Origin: Diogma glabrata
Lineage: Eukaryota > Arthropoda > Insecta > Diptera > Cylindrotomidae
Direction of reading: 5' to 3'
NCBI GenBank assembly: GCA_963693315.1
Contig: CAVNZG010001060.1
Location: forward strand, 1 to 64,000
DNA: 64,000 nucleotides
Shown here: in pieces, positions 57,100 to 64,000 of the stretch
How positions within the stretch are numbered: position 1 is the first letter of the stretch
Layout of the letters: each line of letters opens with the position of its first letter
Translations under genes and position numbers: made by a program
The notes under the pieces: model-generated
The model's input: the letters and a program-made list of their open reading frames with translations, nothing else
The model's database searches: none
Told to the model about the DNA's origin: nothing

Positions 57100-57102
57100 A
57101 TT

Positions 57103-57909
57103 ATTATCATTCCAAAACCGTTCCATTCCATACTCGTTATAGACTAAACTATTATTCGGTTTGAAACAAATGTACCTTTGCTTAAATCTCAATTCAAAAT
57201 TCACTATGTACTTAGAAATTAATTATTTAATTTATAACCAAGTACAAAAAGAATTTCAATAAATATTCGTACAGAAATTGATGTATTTTATTATCTACAT
57301 ATATAAAAAATTTAGTTAAATCAATTTTGCTATATTTTCTAAAATGTAATTCTACATAATCCAGTAACTCAATAATTAAAAGTTGTTTCAAAAATTATTG
57401 AAGCAGAACATCAATAATGAACCTATTCACTTGAAAACACAAAAATCTAACACAAAATCGATCGATCGAAAGAAGAGTAAATACTTGAAATAATTCTTCA
57501 AGAACAAAATAAATATAAGTCATAATAGCACGAATCCTATTCAGAGAACTTAATAACAACAACAAAAACACTAAAATAACTGTATACATCAATAGAGGGA
57601 TATAACCGTATAATATTTGTTATATTTTTAAGAAAATGTGTTTGTTATTTTTGGAAAAACTAGCAAAGTTTTATTTTACCCCTTATAGGAATCTTTATTC
57701 TTGAGGCGTTATTGTTTATATATTAGGGTTGTAAACTAAATTTAGAGATATGTATATGAAAATATTGGGATATTTTTCGAAAAAAGGATCTTGTACAAAA
57801 CCCATTTGGAATATTTTGTAATTTTATTTCATATTTTTTAAAATGGATTTGATTATTTGTGGCTGTTATTTACACGTTTTCTTGCAGTGTGTGTTCGCAT
57901 TCAAGTTTA
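57103..57909. other. Noncoding AT-rich region
   Basis: No gene, repeat end or exon recognised. It ends at the target duplication of the hAT relic. Confidence 0.4.
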
Positions 57910-57917
57910 ATTTCAAC

Positions 57918-59035
57918 TAGTGATGTAAAAGTGTTTAATACTATTGTATAATACGCGGTATTATACGTAAAATACCGTATTGTCCAAAACGTAGTAAAAT
58001 ACAAGGTATTTTATTATAAAATTTTTTTCTATTGTGGTGGCGCGCGAATCAGTAATCTGCAGTTTTATTGAGATTTCGCGTGGATTATTTGAAGAATTTA
58101 TAACTGCAAAAATATATACATACTACTGGTTCTTGAATATATGAACGACACAGAAGAAATTAATGAGTTATTGCCCCTTGTTACTAACAGTTAGAAACGA
58201 ATTCTTAGTGATTCGCAAATTTCTATGGCAACAAAATTGTTGTAATATCAACAGAACATAAATTTCAAACATCGAATGCTGCATCATTACTGTTCACCGT
58301 TATAAGGAATTTTTTTTATGCAGCAGATCAAAATTATGAGCCATGAACTCATTCCGTTCCACTCACTATGAGCTATGGACTGTTCAATTCAATTTTACAT
58401 CTTTGAGTAGTCCTCTTTCTATACATTCAAATTGATTAACTAAAACACCCAAATCTCAAAACTCACATTTTGAAACCGATAACAGCTATATTGATTGTTT
58501 AACTTAGTGGCAAAGAGTTTGGCTCTTCGGAATGTTGCATCGTGCCGCATATTCCACTGTAGCAGAAAAATCTTTTTCAATCTGCAGCCTAACTCATACT
58601 GCAAGAAGTATTTGTCTTACAAATCAACGATTGTTGATGTGAAAAATCATAATTTAAATCTTGAACAGTTTACTGATGGGAAATGATAAGTCTTCAATTT
58701 AAATAAAAACATAAATACAATAACTCGGCGCGAATGAAAGTGATTAATATTGAAACCAAGCAAAATCATATGAATAAATAGATCTTATTAGCATTGGTTT
58801 AAGAAATATAAATAAAGATAACGAAATTCAAATGTTGGGGCAGTTATTTAGAAGAAAATGAATTAGTTGTGATTGAAAATGGTGATGGAAGTAATTTTTT
58901 GTTGTTATACCACTAACACTGTATGTCGGCTATTGCACTTTTGTACAGAATATACGGTATTTTATTTTGTATTATACAATGTATAATACGCTGTATTATA
59001 CAAAAAAAATAAAATACCGTATTTTAACATCTCTA
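57918..59035 (+). mobile_element. hAT transposon relic, 1118 bp, perfect 8-bp target duplication
   Basis: ATTTCAAC occurs at 57910-57917 and 59036-59043. The ends TAGTGATGTAAAA and TAGAGATGTTAAA (inverted) match at 11 of 13 bases. Palindromic motifs such as GTATAATACG and ATACCGTAT cluster near both ends. An 8-bp duplication and these ends are diagnostic for hAT. A transposase C-terminal fragment lies inside. It is an internally deleted, non-autonomous copy. Confidence 0.88.
58495..58690 (+). pseudogene. hAT transposase C-terminal fragment
   Basis: Frames here read LALRNVASC and STVAEKSFSICSLTHTAR followed by LTNQRLLM, matching the hAT dimerisation region (usual form: S..AER.FS..G...T.RR..L). 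At least one frameshift and several stops. The remainder of the transposase has been lost. Confidence 0.6.
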
Positions 59036-59043
59036 ATTTCAAC

Positions 59044-61577
59044 ACAATAAAAATAGTGTTTAATTTGGTAAAAACCAGGCAGGTACCAAATATATTTTAC
59101 AAACGCTTTTTAACAGAGTAATGCACATTTCCAGTTTCCTCTAAGGGAGATATAAAAGGTTTAAGCATATTTTGTTGGGTTTCCATCATTATCTCCTCTT
59201 TAAGGTTGTTTGCCAACGTTTTTATTACAGCACAATTTAAAATTAGTCAAGTAATGCAATCTGTCTGAAAAAGTTTTTTTTACTTTGGACCACACTGAAT
59301 CCAAATCAATAATAAAACAAGTGTATGTCTAAAGTCTATAGATGGATGGGTATTACGATTAAGATTATTCGGCAGTTTTTTGATAAAAAGTTGGTATGCG
59401 CTAAAAAATTTTAATTTAATTTTTTTCTTTTGTAATGTGATATGAAGGGTAATTCAAACTCGGTGATTGGGATTCGAGCCACTGTCCTCCACACGTTAAA
59501 TCTACCTTGACAGAAGCTTTCATAGTTGTTTTCATTTTTTTTTACCCATATTTTCTTAAACTCAACCCGTAGTTGCCATCTACAATAGTTTTCGTTTAAA
59601 AAAATGAACATAAAATAGTTGTGTGATATTTCCCAATGTGATTTCGTTTATTCAAATTGTATTCGTAATTCCGCGATTTCCATATAGATTTCCTGCAATC
59701 ATTTTATAATCCATGTTTCTGTTTTTAAATATTCTACAATTTTAGTAGAGGTTAGAGTCTCCACTCTTTAGTGGATACACTAATAAATGTAATTTCCTAA
59801 AATCATTTCATAATAGATGTCTCTGTTTTTGGTTTCCTTCCAGTTATAGTACAATAGCGAAGACACTATTAGTACACATATCTATCGAACGATGTTGTCC
59901 AATAAACAGACTTCCACGTATAGAGGGTCTCTTAGTCTATTTTCTATTGAGTAGTCGACCATTTGTCTGATGAAAAACAGCTGTTGATTTCTTTTGACGT
60001 TTACATGTGGAGCTGAAAAATAGATTTTATTTCATTTTTGAATTACGATGATTTTTTTTCTCTTTGGATGGTAATAAGGATAACAATTACTAAGCCCGTG
60101 CTAGAAAAATTTATCAGTGAGTGTATTAACGAGTCGCATTTCTTCGTTCACGTACCAAGAAATGAAGTGATTGCTGAAAAGAAATCAGTGTAATTAATTG
60201 AATCAGCTCGTTTTGTGATGGTTGAAGAGAATTAGTCAATGGCTATTCAACTTAGATATCTTTCTGTTGTGTTAAATTAATTCTAATGATCAACAATTTT
60301 ATTTCAATTCGTGCCACGTATATCAAGTCACTAGAAATAACTTAATTAAGACATTGTTTTTGTTATTCCATCTGAATTGTTGTATGCACGTCGATGTATA
60401 TAAGTTTCGATAATTATTTGTTTATATAATCTAGATATGATTAGTGTGAAGCGATACAATAATATAATAATAATAAGTAGTAACAAAATTAGCTTCTAAA
60501 TCAATAGAACTGTGAAATATTGACAATAATTGTATCGGGAAATCGCGTTACCTGTGCTTATGTTTATAAATAAAAATGTTGATGCCATAACATCGTTGAG
60601 TGTACTGTTATTATTGCAGAAGAGAAAGTGAAACTTACCAAAGAATTTGTGAGGTTAGTTTTTCCGGTTGTCAGGCATTTAACTCAGATACGTAAATCTA
60701 GTTATTGTTAATAAAAGAAAAAACAAAAAAAAACCCAACGAGCCGAACTTGGATGATAATCACGGTAATATCCAGCGAGTATTTGATTGGCTTACTTGTT
60801 TTTTTTTTAATCACGGCAATGAGACCCATCAAAAATACAAATATTTATATTTCAACCTGAGTCATCGATAATATATGATTGGTTGAAAGTTGTGGATAGT
60901 TTAGTTTCATCATCGTGATCCATCGATGATACAACGTGGGCTGAAAGTTGGAATATTTAAGATTAATCATCCAGATTCTCCGTTAATATACGTTTCTCTG
61001 AAGTTCTATGCTTCGTAAACGATGACCGGCTAAGGCAGAACAGGATCGAAGGAGTGGGATCTGGACAAACCACGGGGTGAGTCATTTTTAATATATGTAT
61101 ATGTGAGGGTGTGCATGTATTTATGAATGGGTGCGTGAGTGCGTGTACGCGTGTGTGTATGCACGGGATGTGGATGTGTGGGTGAATGAATCTATGATGG
61201 GAGCCTTGATTACTGTTTCTTTCCTAAAATAAATTTACAGGTTATAACTTGGCATGTTAGGAGTTGACGCTTTATCAGTGTATGCTTTCTTTCTGTTTAT
61301 GTAAAATTATCATTAGTGCATTATATTATGGGATTTAATCATTTATTAACAATAACTTATTGATGGAAACTGTAAAAGAAAAGAAAGGGGAATGATAGCT
61401 AATGGTGAGATTTAATATGTGTTCCGAGTTACTAACAGGATTAAGTATTTCCGTTACCAGGCTCCTGATGGCGCCTATACTGATAATGGAGGTTTACTGG
61501 AAACATATACAGCTTCAACAAAAAGAATTCGTCAATAATTTATTAGTATAATTAAACCTAAACAGTTCAAAGTAACT
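59044..61577. other. Noncoding region with small duplications and GT-rich tracts
   Basis: A short partial duplication lies at 59693-59840 (ATCATTTTATAATCCATGT / ATCATTTCATAATAGATGT). Around 60750-60960, motifs such as AATCACGG and ATCGATRATA recur at short distances. A GT-rich tract spans about 61100-61190. A possible splice donor GGG|GTGAGT lies at 61076-61083. No exon could be supported. Confidence 0.35.
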
Positions 61578-61941
61578 GAAACTTGCAACTGAAACAATAA
61601 ATACACAAATTACACTTATAAGTCTAGGTGATACTATTATAACGAATGATCAGGCAAATCCTTCCAAAAATGCTATTATTTCATGTTCTACTACTTCTAA
61701 CACATTTTCATCTTATATAAATAATCCCGTTTCACTTTCTAAAAATAACAACCGTAACAATATTCATAATTTTACTAGTCCAGTTTTTAACGAAATATCT
61801 ACATTTTCCCATAATTTTGTAAAATTGAATACAATGTTAATTGGAAACAATTACTTACATTTAAATGAAACTAATGATAATAATAATAATAACCAAACTA
61901 ATGATAATATAAGCAGTAGTAAGATTAATAGCCTGTATGAC
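61578..61941 (+). other. Asn/Ser-rich open frame without a usable start, status unclear
   Basis: About 121 codons without a stop, ending TAA at 61939-61941. The product is rich in Asn, Ser and Thr (SLSKNNNRNNIHNF, ETNDNNNNNQTNDN) with a single late Met. AT-rich DNA can stay open by chance with such composition. It might be a low-complexity part of a host exon, but splice borders are not convincing. Confidence 0.2.
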
Positions 61942-63191
61942 TAATCGGCCATTGAGTGTGCGTCTGGGTATATGTGTGTGCATGTTAGTGTATGAGGTGT
62001 GAGAACGTGTGCATAGGTGCTGTGAATGATGGAGGGGAGGGGGGGGGACGTGGTGATCGTGGTTCTTCCGCATAAAAGGGTCGCCAGAGTCTACTCCTTT
62101 CACTTGTTTTAATTTTTTTCTATCCGCTCATTTGGTCTCGAAATTCGCGTACACCACGGTTATTTGTAATGGAGCAGCAGGAATCATTTCTCGATCCCCT
62201 AAGCTGAAGCTGGCTTGGGGCTAAATAAATCTCATCCAGGTACGCGACCTGCTATGCCACTGCGCTGCTATGCCGCGAAGAAGCTTTTCACTACAAGTGA
62301 GTAAATCGATTATGTAGAAATTCGGACGGCCCCGAAGTCTCACCAATAGGGTACCGATCTTACCTTTTCAAAGTACGGAACCCTAAAAACTAAGCCAATT
62401 TTACAAAATTTTTATAAATACTCACAATTTTTTTTTTCACAAAGTTCACCAAAAATATTGTAGATTACAAAAAAAATTATTTGAGAAAACCAAAAATTTA
62501 TATGATTTACAAATTATTTTTGGATTTGATGGAAAAAAATTGTAGTTTTATCAAAAAATTTTGTGAGTTGTATATTTATAAAATTTTTGTAAAAGTTTCC
62601 TTTATTTTTTTCAGTGAAGGACTTTTAGAGTTTGAAAATATTAAGGTATTTAATTAAACTTTTTTTAAGTGTATAAGACGAATTGTTTTAATCTATTTAT
62701 CCCAGGTTAGCTTTGACCAAAGTTCGAATGCCTAACATGAAGAGTGGGAGTGTATCACTCCAATTAATTCTATTTCCATGAGCTTTTAAAGATTCAGCTG
62801 TATATCGACTATTCCATTGGTTTATGGGTTGTAAGCCATCGTCCGTAGTCTTTGTGAACCGATAATTAAATTAAATTTCAAAGAGTGCGGATGTAGTTTT
62901 ATTTTGCTCTTTAAAAATAACCCAAATAAAAAATTTATTTAAATTTTTTGGTTCGTTTTGTTTTTAATCAAAAGTCTTTTTATTGCTATAATAGTCAATA
63001 AAATAAAATTAAAATCTTGTGGCTAAGTGTTTATTAAAAAATGGTGACAATATAGTTAAAATATATAGTTGAGAAATCTTAAAAATAATTTTTTGTTGTC
63101 TAAATATCAATTGTTCATTACAAAATAGCAGTAATTTAGTTTAAAAACCAGTTTCATTCAATAGCATAAAAGTTCCAGTTTTATAATAAAA
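61942..63191. other. Noncoding region before the LINE at the right edge
   Basis: Begins with a GT/GA-rich tract including a G-run (62034-62047). GTACGGAACCCTAAAA at 62375-62390 resembles a common insect repeat motif. The part just before 63192 is probably the leader of the LINE. No gene. Confidence 0.4.
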
Positions 63192-64000
63192 ATGAATACA
63201 CGGTTAAAAAAACAAAAACAAAAAAATCATAATCCAAATATTTTTCATCACAACACAGATGAAAATATTTGCAAGATTTGTTCTGAATTAGTGACAAAAA
63301 AGGACAAAAAAGTTGAATGTAATAGTTGCAGAAAAAAGTTTCACATCGAATGTATCAACATGAATCGTGCAAAGTTTAATATTTATAAAAAAAAATCCAA
63401 ATTATTCATGCTCTAAAAATTGTAAAACGGTTCTTGATGAAGAATCTTCTGATTCTGGTGACGAAAACATTTATGTCGAAGAAGAAGCAGCTGATTCATC
63501 AAATAGCCGACCCAATACCACCCAGCTCTTAATTGAAAAGATTAATGGTTTGTCAAACAAAATTGACAAGATTTTGAGGGAAAATAAAAAGATGCATGAA
63601 ATCTTGGATGACTTTAAAAATAAAACTGATCATCTTGAACAAGTGGTTTATAATTTAGAGAATGAGGTGAGTGGTTTGAATTATGAAATGAATTATTTAA
63701 AACAAGACAAACATAAGAAAAAACTAGTAATTTTGGGAGTGCCAGAAGAAAATAATGAAACTAAAGTCAAAATTGTCCAGACTATTGGTAAAGCTTTGAA
63801 TATTAATATAAGGGAGGCAGATATTGAACAAATATTTAGAACTAAAATAAACAAGGCGAATTCTCAAAGTGGTAGATCTATTGTTCAACCGCTCGTTGTC
63901 AAATTCTACAATTTCAATGTAAAACAGGAAATGTTAAATAAAAAAAAGGAAATGAAAACACCGTTATTTACAAACGCTATTATCGAATCAGCAAATGAAG
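63192..64000 (+). pseudogene. LINE ORF1 (PHD finger, coiled coil, FP-type domain), one frameshift, runs off the window
   Basis: The ATG at 63192 starts a Lys/Asn-rich head, then a PHD-type finger (CKICSELV, CNSC, FHIEC, continuing as CSKNC). A frameshift in an A-run near 63388 moves to the frame that continues NPNYSCSKNCKTVLDEESS. An acidic linker is followed by heptads (IDKILRENKKMHEILDDF, LEQVVYNLENEVSGLNYEM) predicting a coiled coil, then KKLVILGVPEENNETKV, the start of the FP-type domain, still open at base 64000. Same architecture as the ORF1s at 31852-32874 and 41587-42408. Confidence 0.8.

Noticed and set aside
61578..61941. Host coding exon
   Set aside because: Low-complexity Asn/Ser frame without a start or convincing splice borders; kept only as a weak feature.

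Overview
The window is AT-rich eukaryotic DNA, almost certainly from an insect genome. The best clues are two spliced C2H2 zinc-finger exons with GT/AG borders and a dense, nested mix of retrotransposons and DNA transposons of types common in insects. A fly is possible, but the species cannot be fixed from sequence alone. There are no operons, rRNA genes, functional tRNA genes or CRISPR arrays. Apart from the two zinc-finger exons at 11.8-12.2 kb, every coding signal I can identify belongs to a mobile element.

Layout. 0-11 kb: the 5' part of an open LINE ORF2 (1-1452, minus); a tandem pair of Helitron-like elements (2157-8429), the second carrying an intact RTE-type LINE with a 1009-codon ORF (4008-7037, minus); then a broken LINE (8505-10835). 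11-16 kb: an unassigned GC-richer patch, the zinc-finger exons, and a decayed pogo/Tigger-like transposon (12645-15328) holding another LINE relic. 16-33 kb: two minus-strand LINEs lie end to end. The first (16145-24351) is split by a 5.2-kb hAT-like transposon with a 6-bp target duplication. The second (24352 to about 32.9 kb) is split by an unidentified 1.8-kb insert and by an LTR retrotransposon that itself carries a truncated LINE with a 12-bp target duplication.

33-49 kb: a CR1/L2-like LINE with a PHD-finger ORF1 (minus) is interrupted by a full-length Jockey-clade LINE (plus, 34550-38811). A 6.7-kb Ty3/Gypsy element follows (42631-49362), with two LTRs, gag and a damaged pol. 49-57 kb: mostly noncoding, with an inverted array of roughly 0.5-kb repeats, a foldback MITE, the end of a Crypton tyrosine recombinase and a decayed Ty3/Gypsy pol. 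57-64 kb: a small Harbinger-like foldback, a 1.1-kb hAT relic with a perfect 8-bp target duplication, long noncoding stretches, and at the right edge the start of another PHD-finger LINE ORF1.

The elements form a readable insertion history. In several places two LINE segments become one continuous reading frame when the inserted element and one target duplication are mentally removed, which gives relative ages. I found no convincing new cellular system. The most unusual items are the tandem Helitron pair as a natural empty/filled site for the RTE element, the 81-bp 5' repeats of the RTE element with TATA-like motifs, the hAT-like element with 6-bp duplications and same-orientation subterminal arrays, and the Crypton end next to an inverted repeat array.
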